Both the position numbers and the translations under genes were made by a program. This document shows, one piece after another, positions 1 through 8,600 of a stretch of 64,000 bases of DNA; position 1 is the first letter of the stretch, and each line of letters begins with the position of its first letter. Source of the stretch: CAZWLY01 sp964634465. Its GTDB lineage: Bacteria; Desulfobacterota; Desulfarculia; G963662305. The DNA is taken from positions 124,001-188,000 of the forward strand of contig CAZWLY010000007.1 in the NCBI GenBank assembly GCA_964634465.1. The letters run 5' to 3'. The notes under the pieces were generated by a model. The model was not told the DNA's origin. It saw only the letters and a program-made list of their open reading frames with translations, and searched no databases.

Positions 1-741
1 GCCGCCCTCGTCGCCCAGGAGTTCCTCCTCTTCGAGAGCGCCGGCTCCGACGACCTGGAGTTGGTGGTCGATTCCACCTTCCGCAAGGCCCGATTCACCG
101 CCCGAGCCCCCTGGGGCGACTCCATCCTCTACGCCCCCTTCCTGGAGAACCTCAACCGCCTCTTCAGCCAGGCCGTGGGGCCCGAGGTGGACGTCACCGT
201 CACCGGGGCGATGACCCTCTTTTTCCGGACCGTCTCCGCCTCGATCATCTCCATGGCCCGCAGCTACTCCATCGCCTTCGTGGTCATCACCCTGATGATG
301 ATCCTGTTGATCGGCAACCTGAAGATCGGCCTGATCGCCATGCTGCCCAACCTGGCCCCGATCCTGATAACCATGGGCGTCATGGGCTGGTTCGGTCTGC
401 CCCTGGACATGGTGACCATGCTCACCGGCTCCATCACCATCGGCCTGGCCGTGGACGACACGGTCCACTTCATGCATCATTTCCGGCGCTACCACAGCCG
501 AACGGGCGACGTGCCGGAGGCCGTCCACAAAACGCTCGACACCGCCGGCCGGGCGATGATCGTCACCACCGTGGTCCTGTCGCTGGGATTCCTGGTCATG
601 ACCACCGCCACGCTCCGCTCGATCGTCAACTTCGGTCTCTTGACCGGGGTGACGGTCATCCTGGCCCTGTTGGCCGACTTCTTCCTGGCCCCGGCCTTGA
701 TGATGTTGGTGTATCAGCGAAGGAGCCGCCGAGGGCCGTAA
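1..741 (+). CDS. RND/MMPL-superfamily transporter, C-terminal part (5' truncated by window edge)
   Basis: The reading frame is open from base 1, so the start lies outside the window; 246 residues remain. The visible part is the last periplasmic stretch followed by about five hydrophobic segments, ending in a short basic tail (QRRSRRGP). The stretch GLAVDDTVHFMHHF, with an acidic pair in the middle of a membrane helix, is typical of the RND/MMPL exporter superfamily (hopanoid or lipid exporters and SecDF relatives), where such acidic residues carry the proton relay. It probably exports a lipid-like or hydrophobic substrate by proton antiport, but the substrate cannot be read from this fragment. 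The glycosyltransferase 23 bases downstream on the same strand fits a role in envelope lipid or glycan traffic (inference). Confidence 0.85.
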   Translation, partial: AALVAQEFLLFESAGSDDLELVVDSTFRKARFTARAPWGDSILYAPFLENLNRLFSQAVGPEVDVTVTGAMTLFFRTVSASIISMARSYSIAFVVITLMMILLIGNLKIGLIAMLPNLAPILITMGVMGWFGLPLDMVTMLTGSITIGLAVDDTVHFMHHFRRYHSRTGDVPEAVHKTLDTAGRAMIVTTVVLSLGFLVMTTATLRSIVNFGLLTGVTVILALLADFFLAPALMMLVYQRRSRRGP

Positions 742-764
742 GGCGGATAGCTGCGACGAGCGAG

Positions 765-1952
765 ATGAGAATTCTCATCCTTCACGATCGGATTTCGGAG
801 CGGGGCGGCTCGGACCGTTACCTGCTGTCCGTTCTGGAGATGCTCCAAGCCCGAGCCGAGACGCTCTTGCTCGTCGCCCAGGACGACGGCTCTTTACCCG
901 AGGAGGAGCGGCCGGCCCTGGGACGCTGGGTCCGGGTCAAGGGGCTGGACCGGCGGGGTTTTCGACCCAAGGGGCTGACGGCCGTGCTCCGGGCGATCGA
1001 GGCCGAGGCCGAGGCGTTTGCGCCGGACGTCATCCACGTTCACAACGTGCTCGATCCCGAGGTGATGGCCCTGGCGCTCAGCCTGGGACCGACGGTGATG
1101 ACCGTCCAGGATCACCGGGTCTTCTGTCCCGGTCAGGGCAAGATCAAGCCCAACGACCTCGCCTGCGGGGAGGCCCTGGGCGAAAACTGCCTGGGCTGCT
1201 TTCGAGACCCCGACTACGGCCGGCGGATCATCGAGTTGACCCGCCGCCGGCTGGAGCTGACCGCCCGGATGGATCGGGTGGTGGTCCTGTCCAACTACAT
1301 GGCCGGGGAGCTGATCGCCGGCGGGGTGGAGCGGGGCAAGATCGCCGTCATCCCGCCCTTTGTCCATCGCCTCGAGATCGACGGCCGAGCCGGGCCGGGC
1401 GAGTATCACCTGCTGGCCGGGCGGCTGGTTCGGCGCAAGGGGGTCCGCGTCGCCTTGGAAGCCGCGGCCCGGCTCGAAACGACCCTCCCCTTGATGGTCG
1501 CCGGCGACGGGCCGATGCGGGACGAGGTGGCCGCCGCGGCCAGGAGGAGCGGCGGCAAGGTCCGCTACCTGGGCTGGGTCCACCGGGACGGCATGGCCGA
1601 GCTTCTGACCGGGGCCCGGTCGGTCTGGCTGCCCAGCCTGTGGGCCGAGCCGTTCGGACTGATCGGCCTCGAGGCCCTGGCCGCGGCCGCGCCGGTCATC
1701 GCCGCCAACGTCGGCGGGGTGAGCGACTGGCTGGAGGACGGAAGGTCCGGCTTCCTCGTCAGACCGGGCAAGGCCGCCGCCCTGGCGGCGGCGGCCGACC
1801 GGCTGGCCGCCGAAAGCGAGTTGGCTCTGGCCCTGGGCCGTTTCGGGCGGCGGGAGGCGACCCGCCGATTCGGACCGGACAGGTTCATCGAGGCGTTGAT
1901 GGCGGTCTATGCCTCGCTCCGGCGCGGCGGCCGGGCCGGGCGCGGGGCCTAG
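765..1952 (+). CDS. Glycosyltransferase family 4 protein
   Basis: 395 residues, GT-B fold. The N-terminal Rossmann half starts MRILILHDRISERGGSDRY, with the Gly-rich loop after the first strand that is typical of GT4 enzymes. The C-terminal half carries the nucleotide-sugar site: AGRLVRRKGV near residue 220 and the EPFGLIGLEALAAAAPVIA stretch near 300, holding the conserved E-x7-E pair. A four-cysteine insertion (residues about 124-150: C-x14-C-x7-C-x2-C) may bind a metal; a similar Cys-rich loop occurs in a subset of GT4 proteins. It starts 23 bases after the transporter gene, so the two are probably co-transcribed. Donor and acceptor are unknown; envelope polysaccharide or glycolipid synthesis is the likely role. 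Confidence 0.88.
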   Translation: MRILILHDRISERGGSDRYLLSVLEMLQARAETLLLVAQDDGSLPEEERPALGRWVRVKGLDRRGFRPKGLTAVLRAIEAEAEAFAPDVIHVHNVLDPEVMALALSLGPTVMTVQDHRVFCPGQGKIKPNDLACGEALGENCLGCFRDPDYGRRIIELTRRRLELTARMDRVVVLSNYMAGELIAGGVERGKIAVIPPFVHRLEIDGRAGPGEYHLLAGRLVRRKGVRVALEAAARLETTLPLMVAGDGPMRDEVAAAARRSGGKVRYLGWVHRDGMAELLTGARSVWLPSLWAEPFGLIGLEALAAAAPVIAANVGGVSDWLEDGRSGFLVRPGKAAALAAAADRLAAESELALALGRFGRREATRRFGPDRFIEALMAVYASLRRGGRAGRGA

Positions 1953-1979
1953 GGTCGACAGCCGCCCCCCTCACCCCGG

Positions 1980-2006
1980 CCCTCTCCCCCCGGCGGGGGG
2001 AGAGGG
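1980..2006. repeat. Perfect 12-bp inverted repeat (hairpin) after the glycosyltransferase gene
   Basis: CCCTCTCCCCCC is followed by a 3-base spacer (GGC) and its exact complement. It lies 27 bases after the glycosyltransferase stop. There is no T-run, so it is not a classical intrinsic terminator, but it could end or protect the transcript. It resembles the C-rich/G-rich hairpins (CCCTCTCCCC...GGGGAGAGGG) that are scattered between genes in many GC-rich proteobacterial genomes. Confidence 0.7.
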
Positions 2007-2018
2007 AGTATAGAGGGG

Positions 2019-2176
2019 CCGCGGCATTTCTTGGGGCCGGGGCGTTTCCTGGAACCGCGGCGTCTCCTGAAAGCCTCGGCGCCTCCTGAAAGCCTCGGTG
2101 TTTCTTGAAGGCGTCGGTGTCTCTCGGCCCGCGGTTGCGGCGTATCTCGGACGCGTCGGCGTCTTTCGGCTCGCGG
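2019..2176. repeat. Degenerate tandem repeat, about eight units of 18-19 bp
   Basis: Units of the form CCgCGGcGTcTCcTGaaaG follow one another from 2019: clear copies begin at 2019, 2037, 2055, 2074, 2093 and 2112, with more diverged copies to about 2176. Copies at 2055 and 2074 differ by only two bases. Read on the minus strand the period makes a roughly six-residue repeat in an open frame, but I see no ribosome binding site or conserved domain and treat it as non-coding. The whole stretch 1953-2349 contains no gene I can support. Confidence 0.6.
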
Positions 2177-2349
2177 GTCGGGATTTCTCCTGTCTTGGAG
2201 CGGGGCGTCCTCCTGCCACGGGGGTGATGACTCCCGCATCGGAGGCTCGATAACCGGCTGCAAGTGGCTTGATCCTCGGTGCTCGTCGTCAAATCGGTAT
2301 CACGGCTCGCCTTCGGCCGGTCAAGGGCAGGGTCGTCGCAACCACCGGG

Positions 2350-3120
2350 CTAAACCTTCATCCCGAGTTGACTCAGAAAGCCCAGGCTCTTTATCTCCCG
2401 CTCGGCGTGGTGGGTCAGCCAGCGGGCGAAGAGCGCGAACAGCCGCCCGAGTTCCTTGGCCGGGAAGCGGACCCGGCCCAGGGCGGCCGGGTCGATGGTC
2501 TGGCAGAGGCGGATGGTCTTGGCCGCGCCCTTGGAGATTCCGGCCGCCGGGCCGCAGTCCTGGCAGACCAGCCCGCCGCGGTTCATGTCCAGGCCGGGCT
2601 TTTTGATTTGGCTCAGCGCGGCGCCGCAGCCGAGGCAACCCTCCAGGTTGGGCCCGAAGCCGGCGGCGCTCAGCAGGCGCAGGCCGAAGGCCAAGCTCAG
2701 GCCGACCGGCTCGGCGTGATCCGGCAGTTCGTCCAGGGCGGCGCTCAGGGCGGTGAAGACGTCCGGGTCGGGCTGGCGCTCGGGGCAGAAGATGAGCACC
2801 AGTTCGACCATCAGCCCGGCCAGACCGAAGCGGACCGGATCGGCGGCCAGTTCCGGCCGCCGATCCAGCGAGCAGGAGTCGATCCGGGCCAGGTCTCGAC
2901 CGGCCTTGTCTTCGAGGGCGACGGTGATCCGGCCGAAGGCGTCCAGGCAGTTCATGAAACGCTTCAAGGAGCGCATGCCGCCCTTGGCCACGGCCCGGAC
3001 CCGGCCCGCTCGCCGGGTGAACAGGTTGACCAAGGCGTCCGATTCGCCGATGACGGCGGTGCTTAAGACCACCGCCTCGGTCAAGGTGTAGTAGCTGGGC
3101 GAGCCGGACGGTCGGGCCAC
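2350..3120 (-). CDS. recO: DNA repair protein RecO
   Basis: 256 residues, the usual RecO length. RecO works with RecF and RecR to load RecA onto gapped single-stranded DNA and anneals complementary strands. The N-terminal OB fold is seen in YYTLTEAVVLSTAVIGESDALVNLFTRRAGRVRAVAKGG (the start of the fold and its Arg/Lys-rich DNA face). The central CLGCG and CQDCG pairs form the zinc finger found in many RecO proteins. It is the last gene of a minus-strand run after the SurA-like gene and mgtE (12 bases from mgtE). RecR, its partner, is encoded at 32818-33414. Confidence 0.93.
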   Translation of the reverse strand: MARPSGSPSYYTLTEAVVLSTAVIGESDALVNLFTRRAGRVRAVAKGGMRSLKRFMNCLDAFGRITVALEDKAGRDLARIDSCSLDRRPELAADPVRFGLAGLMVELVLIFCPERQPDPDVFTALSAALDELPDHAEPVGLSLAFGLRLLSAAGFGPNLEGCLGCGAALSQIKKPGLDMNRGGLVCQDCGPAAGISKGAAKTIRLCQTIDPAALGRVRFPAKELGRLFALFARWLTHHAEREIKSLGFLSQLGMKV

Positions 3121-3132
3121 GGCCGCGACCCC

Positions 3133-4491
3133 TCAGACCAAGACGTGCTTGAGGAAGATGGAGGCGATGCCGAGATAGATCAGGATGCCCATGATGTCGT
3201 TGGCGGAGGTGACCAGGGGGCCGGAGGCGATGGCCGGATCGACGTTCATCCGTTTGAAGAAGGCCGGGGCGCTGATGCCGACCATGGCCGCCAGACTGAT
3301 GTCGATGAACATGGCCAGGCCGACGATGAGGCCCAGGCTGGGCCGACCGTGCCACACCGCGGCCGCGGCGCCGGTCAGCAGGGCGCAACTGGCGCCCATG
3401 ATGGCGGCGACCTTCAATTCGCGGAAGAGCACCCGGCCGATGCGGGCCGAGGAGGGGCTGCCCAGGGCCAGGCGGCGGACGAAGATGGTCGAGGTCTGGA
3501 TGCCGACGTTGCCGCCCATGGCGTTGATGACCGGGATGAAGGTGACCAGAATTATCGCCTCGGCCAGCGTCGTCTCGAAAAGCGAGAGAAAGTAGCCGGC
3601 GATCAGGCCGCCGAAGAGGTTGGCCATTATCCACGGCAGGCGCCAGCGGGCGATCTTGAAGGCCCGTTCGCCGAAGGCCAACTCCTCATCGCCGGTGCCC
3701 ACGGCCCGGTAGATGTCCTCGGACGCCTCCTCCTGGATGACGTCGACCACGTCGTCGATGGTCACCCGGCCCAAAAGGCGGCCCCGACTGTCCAGGACCG
3801 GCGCCGAGAGGAGGTCGTATTTCTGGAAGAGTTGGCTGACCTCCTCCTGATCGTCCTCCGGGCGCAGCGTCACCTGGGCCGGGCTCATCACCTCGGCCAC
3901 GCTCATCTCCGGCTTGGCCAGCAGCATCTCCCTGAGGCTCAACACGCCGACCAACTGGCGATCGGAGGAGACGACGAAGACGTTGTTGAAGTCGTCGATC
4001 TCGTGGGCCTGCTCCCTGACCAGGGCCATGGCCTGAGCCATGGTCACCTCCTGGGGGACGGTGACCACCTCCATCTGCATCAGGCCGCCGGCCGAGTCGT
4101 CGGGGTAGGTGAGGAGTTTTCTGACCTCCTGCTGATCTTCTTTTTCGATGTGGGTCAGCACGGCCGGGGCCTGGTCCTCGGGCAGGTCCGAGACCAGGTC
4201 GGCGGCGTCGTCTGAGTCCATGTTGATCAGCAGCTCGGCCAGTTGGCGGTTGGAAAGCACCCTGATGATATCGGCCCGATGGGCCTCCTCCAGCTCCAGC
4301 AGAACCTCGGCCGCGGTCTCCGGCTCCAGAGCCTGGAAGTAGACCTCGAAGTCCCCCCGGGGGAGGTTCTCCAGGATGTCGGCCACGTCGGCCGGGTGGA
4401 GGTCGGCCATCAGGGCCAGGCCGTCGTCCACCCGGCCCGCCTCGTTGAGCTCCTGGAGCTGCTCTATCATTTCAGCCCGGGGGTTAGACAT
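3133..4491 (-). CDS. mgtE: Magnesium transporter MgtE
   Basis: 452 residues, full length for the family. The order is as in characterised MgtE: an acidic helical N domain (residues 1-130, with LHPADVADILENLP and the repeated DADLVSDL-type helices), two CBS domains (about 135-255; YPDDSAGGLMQ marks the start and LLGRVTIDDVVDVIQEEASED the end), a plug helix and five membrane helices (about 285-450). The pore signature is in GGNVGIQTSTIFVRRLALG. N and CBS domains sense cytoplasmic Mg2+ and close the channel when Mg2+ is high. Only 3 bases separate it from the upstream SurA-like gene. I saw no Mg2+ riboswitch ahead of it. Confidence 0.96.
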   Translation of the reverse strand: MSNPRAEMIEQLQELNEAGRVDDGLALMADLHPADVADILENLPRGDFEVYFQALEPETAAEVLLELEEAHRADIIRVLSNRQLAELLINMDSDDAADLVSDLPEDQAPAVLTHIEKEDQQEVRKLLTYPDDSAGGLMQMEVVTVPQEVTMAQAMALVREQAHEIDDFNNVFVVSSDRQLVGVLSLREMLLAKPEMSVAEVMSPAQVTLRPEDDQEEVSQLFQKYDLLSAPVLDSRGRLLGRVTIDDVVDVIQEEASEDIYRAVGTGDEELAFGERAFKIARWRLPWIMANLFGGLIAGYFLSLFETTLAEAIILVTFIPVINAMGGNVGIQTSTIFVRRLALGSPSSARIGRVLFRELKVAAIMGASCALLTGAAAAVWHGRPSLGLIVGLAMFIDISLAAMVGISAPAFFKRMNVDPAIASGPLVTSANDIMGILIYLGIASIFLKHVLV

Positions 4492-4494
4492 GGT

Positions 4495-5457
4495 TCAATC
4501 CTTGATCGGTATGATTTTGACGAAACTCTTCTTGCGGACCTCGGCGATCCACTTCTCGAACTTTTTGGCCAGGGCCTTGTTGGTCAACTCCTCGGTGAGT
4601 TGGGGCTCGACCTCCTCGAAGGTCTTGCCGGGCGTGATCTTGCGTTCCACGAGCTGGAAAATCTGGAAGCCGCCGGGGCTCTCGACGACGGCGGTGTGCT
4701 GGCCCGGTTCGAGTCCTTTGATCGCCTCCCGTATCCGGGCCGAGACCTGATCGACGCTGAAACTGCCCAGCAGACCGCCCGATTCGGCCTCGGGGCCGAT
4801 GGAGAACTCCCGGGCCAGCCTGGCGAAATCGGCTCCGCCGTCGAGCCGTTGCTTCAAAGTTTCGGCCAGCTCCCGCTGATCCAGGGAAAGGACGATGCGC
4901 CTCAAGACCACCTGCTCGTCGCCCTTGTACTGGTCCTTGCGGGCGTTGTAGAGGGCCAGCTTGTCTTCCTTGGGGATGAATATCTTCGGTTTCAGGGCCC
5001 TGTAGACCAGCCTGGACTGGAGGATCTGCTTGCGGAGCTTGTCCCGGTAGCTCTCCCAGGTCAGGCCCTCGGTGGCCAGGGTCCGTTCAAGCTGTTGTCG
5101 GGTCATCCTGTTGGTTTCGAGGATGCTCTCCACGGCCTTGTCCACGTCGGCGTCGCTGACGGAGATGCCCATCGCCCGGGCCTCCGCCTCGGCCAGCCGG
5201 TCGTTGATCATCAGGTTCAGCGCCTTGGACCTCAGTTCGGCCACCCTTTTCTTGAGCTCCTGGCCGGAGTAACGGCGAGCCAGGTCGTCCAGGTGCTCGG
5301 AGATGCGCTCGTCCAGCTCCCGGAGGGTGATCACCTCCTTGCCCACCACGGCCACCACCTGGTTGACCACCCGGGCCGAGGCGGGCAAGACGGTCAGCGC
5401 GATGAGCGCCGCCGTTGCGGCGCCGATCCCAAGTGCGGCGCAAAGGCCCCTAATCAT
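4495..5457 (-). CDS. SurA-like periplasmic peptidyl-prolyl isomerase (parvulin domain)
   Basis: The frame opens at 5544, but the ATG at 5457 is chosen because GGAGG stands four bases upstream and the product then begins with a typical signal peptide (MIRGLCAALG..., cut after PASA). That gives 320 residues. The N-terminal SurA chaperone region follows (VVNQVVAVVGKEVITLRELDERI), then one parvulin-type domain (about 165-260: QVVLRRIVLSLD, FARLAREFSIGPEAESGGLLG). SurA family proteins escort outer-membrane proteins through the periplasm; this one has a single parvulin domain instead of two. It heads the run SurA-like, mgtE, recO. Confidence 0.87.
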   Translation of the reverse strand: MIRGLCAALGIGAATAALIALTVLPASARVVNQVVAVVGKEVITLRELDERISEHLDDLARRYSGQELKKRVAELRSKALNLMINDRLAEAEARAMGISVSDADVDKAVESILETNRMTRQQLERTLATEGLTWESYRDKLRKQILQSRLVYRALKPKIFIPKEDKLALYNARKDQYKGDEQVVLRRIVLSLDQRELAETLKQRLDGGADFARLAREFSIGPEAESGGLLGSFSVDQVSARIREAIKGLEPGQHTAVVESPGGFQIFQLVERKITPGKTFEEVEPQLTEELTNKALAKKFEKWIAEVRKKSFVKIIPIKD

Positions 5458-5640
5458 CCTTCCTCCCAGGCCGCCCGGTCGCACGCCGGGCTTCGAATTC
5501 TTCGCCGATTCGACCCTCGGCCTCCGCCGAGGCGGGGAGGCCAAATCAACGCCGGTACATTAATAGAAAACTCGATGATTTACAAGACTAAAGCTCAGCT
5601 TGGCCGGGCCGTCGTCGATTCGATCGGGCGGGGCCGGTTC

Positions 5641-8600
5641 TCAGTCGCCTTTTCGGTCCAGGATGCTCCTGACTATCTTGAGCATGTCGGTCAGGCGATA
5701 GGGCTTGCTGATAAATCCGGCCGCGCCGGCCTCGAGCGTATCCTGGACTTGAACGTTGGCCGAGTAGCCGCTGGCGATGATGATCCTGGCCGACGGATCG
5801 AGCCTCAATATCTCCTTGAGCGCCTTGTGGCCGCCCATGCCCGGCATGCCCAGATCGAGGATCACCAGATCGACGTCGTCGCCGGCTTCCCGGTAGACTT
5901 CCAGGGCGGCCTCGCCGCTGTCGGCCGTCAAGACCCGATAGCCGTAATTGGCCAGCATCTCCCGGCCGACCTCGAGGATGGCCGCCTCGTCATCGACCAG
6001 AAGGACGGTCTCGCGCCCGCCGACGACCTCTTCTTGGGCCCCGCGGGACAGAGGCGTGGCCGTGCTTTCCACGGGCATCGCCGGCAGATAGATGTTGAAG
6101 GTGGTTCCCAGGCCGGGTTCGCTGTAGCAGGTGATGTGGCCGCCGTGGTTCTGAACGATGCCGTAGACGATGGAGAGTCCCAGCCCGGTTCCCTGGCCGA
6201 CGCCCTTGGTGGTGTAGAAGGGGTCGAAGATGTGTTTCAGGGTCTCCTCGTCCATGCCCGAGCCGGTGTCGGAGACCTTGAGCCGGACGTAGCGGCCCGG
6301 CTCGGCCCCCAGATGCTCCCGGCAGTAGGCTTCGTCGAGATACACGTTTTCGGTCTCGATGATGAGGCGGCCCCCGTCGGGCATGGCGTCGCGGGCGTTG
6401 GCGCCGAGGTTCATCAACACCTGGTTGATCTGGTTCGGGTCGGCGTTGATCAGGTCCAGGTCGTCGCCGAGCTTGGTCTCGATGCCGATCATCCGGGGGA
6501 TGGTCCGCTCCAGCATCTTGACCGCCTGGCGGACCTCGTGGTTGAGATCGAGGGGTTTGAGCTCGGGCTCGACCCGGCGGCTGAAAGTCAGGAGCCGCTG
6601 GACCAGGTCCGAGGCCTTCTGGGCCGCCGCGTCGATCTCCAGGACGTAGTTTCGCGTCCGTCGATCCAGGCCGCTCACGGTCGAGATCAGTTGGGTGTAA
6701 CCGCTGATGGCCTGGAGAATGTTGTTGAAGTCGTGGGCGATGCCGCTGGCCAGGGTGCCGATGGCCTCCATCTTTTGGGAGTGCCTGAGCTGGGCCTCCA
6801 ACCTCTCCCGCTCCTCCTCGGCCCGTTTGCGCTCGGTGATGTCGCGAAGCGTGCCGATGTATCCCAGAATCTCGCCCTTCTCGTCGCGCCAGACGGTGGC
6901 CGTATCCAGGCAGATGATCTCGCTGCCGTCCTTGCGCCGCAGTCGGATCTCGAAATCCTTGATGAACCCCTTGCTCTCCAACTCGGCCAGCTCCCGGTCG
7001 CGATCCTCGGGATCGACGAAGGACTCGATGACCCCCCGGGCCTGGTATTCCTCCCTGGTATATCCGAACAGCTCCAGGGCGGCCTGGTTGAACTCGACGA
7101 TGGAGCCGTCACGCCTGGTGATGTAGATGACGTCCCTCGACTGCTCGAAGATGGTCCGATACCTCTCTTCACTCTCCTTGAGCGCCGCCTCGGCCTCTAT
7201 GCGGTAGGTGAAGTCTTCGATTATCCCCTGGACGCCGGTCGTTTCGCCGTCGGGGCCGATGATCGGCTCCAGATGGTAGCGCAGGTGGGTCGTCTTGCCC
7301 CACTTGCTGGTGTAGGGCCTGTCGTTGACGATCGACTCGCCGGTTTCGAGGCAGCGGCGGAAATCGGCCGAGACGCCGGCTTCGATCAGCGGCTGGAACT
7401 GGAACATGTTGATCGCCTTGGTCGCCTCGCTCGAAGGAGAACCGAGCAACTCCAGGAGTTTGGCGTTGACCTCGGTTATCCGGCCCTCGGCGTCGATGCT
7501 GATGATTCCCAGGGGCGCGTTGTCCACCAGGAGGCGGTAGCGTTCCTCGCTCTCCTTGAGCGCCGCCTCGGCCTGTTTTATCTCGGAGATGTCGGTGAAG
7601 AAGTCCAGCGTGGCCGGTTGTCCGGCCCATTCGAATTTGGTCGTGTTCACCTGGACCCATTTGACCTCGCCCGATTTGGTTACGATCCGGAACTGGTAGA
7701 GAGGGGGTGCAGGCTCGCCTCGAAGCCTTTGCTCGTAACGGCTCAGGACCATCCCCCGATCCTCGGGATGGATGAGTTCGGCAAAGGGCAGGGCGGTGAG
7801 CCCCTCCATGGAGTAACCGGTCATTTTCGCCATTCGAGGATTGACGAACCGGAACCGGTCGCCCTGGGTGATCGCCACCCCCTCGTAGGCGGTCTCGACC
7901 AGGAGGCGATACCTCTCTTCACTCTCCCTGAGCGCCTCTTCGGCCTGCTTGCGTTTGGTTATGTCGCGATCGAAGGCCATGATGTACTTGCGGCCTTCCA
8001 GCTCGAAGACGCCGGCGCTGACCTCGACCGGAAAAACGGTGCCGTCCTTCTTGACGTGTTCTATCTCGGCGTTGATCCACTCGCCGACCAACATGCGCTC
8101 GATGCGCTCCGGCGCCTCTCTGGCCACTTCGGGCGTATCCAGATCGGTGATCTTGAGCGACAGGAGTTCCTCGACCGTGTAGCCGTGGGCCTCGGCCGCG
8201 GCTTGGTTGGCGGCCACGATCCGACCGGCATCTTCCCCTTCGGCCTCCAGGATGAAGATGCAGTCGCCGGCCCGCTCGAAGAGCATGCGGTAACGATCCT
8301 CGCTCTCCTTGAGCGCCGCCTCGGCCCGCCGCTGCTCGGCGTGCGATTTCTGGAGCGAGGCCAGCATGTCGTTTATCGCCTGGGTCAGCTTGCCCAGTTC
8401 GTCGTCTTTGCCCTGGGGCAGGCGGCGGGACCGGTCGTTGGTCTGGGCTATCCGGTCGACGTGGGCGGTCAGGCGGGCCAATCGAGCCAATACGTTGCGG
8501 TCCAGCATGAGGTAGACGGCCAGGGCGATGCTCAAGATGATCAACGCCAGCCAGCCGATGAAGTAGTATGAGACCCGCTCTCCGTATTTGAAGATCGTGC

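Noticed and set aside
1953..2349. CRISPR array in the repeat-containing gap
   Set aside because: Units are adjacent, degenerate and without spacers, and no cas gene is nearby.
4243..8571. 1442-codon open frame on the plus strand opposite mgtE, the SurA-like gene and the hybrid kinase
   Set aside because: It is a shadow produced by G/C-ending codons in the real minus-strand genes; it spans three genes and an intergenic gap and has no recognisable domain.
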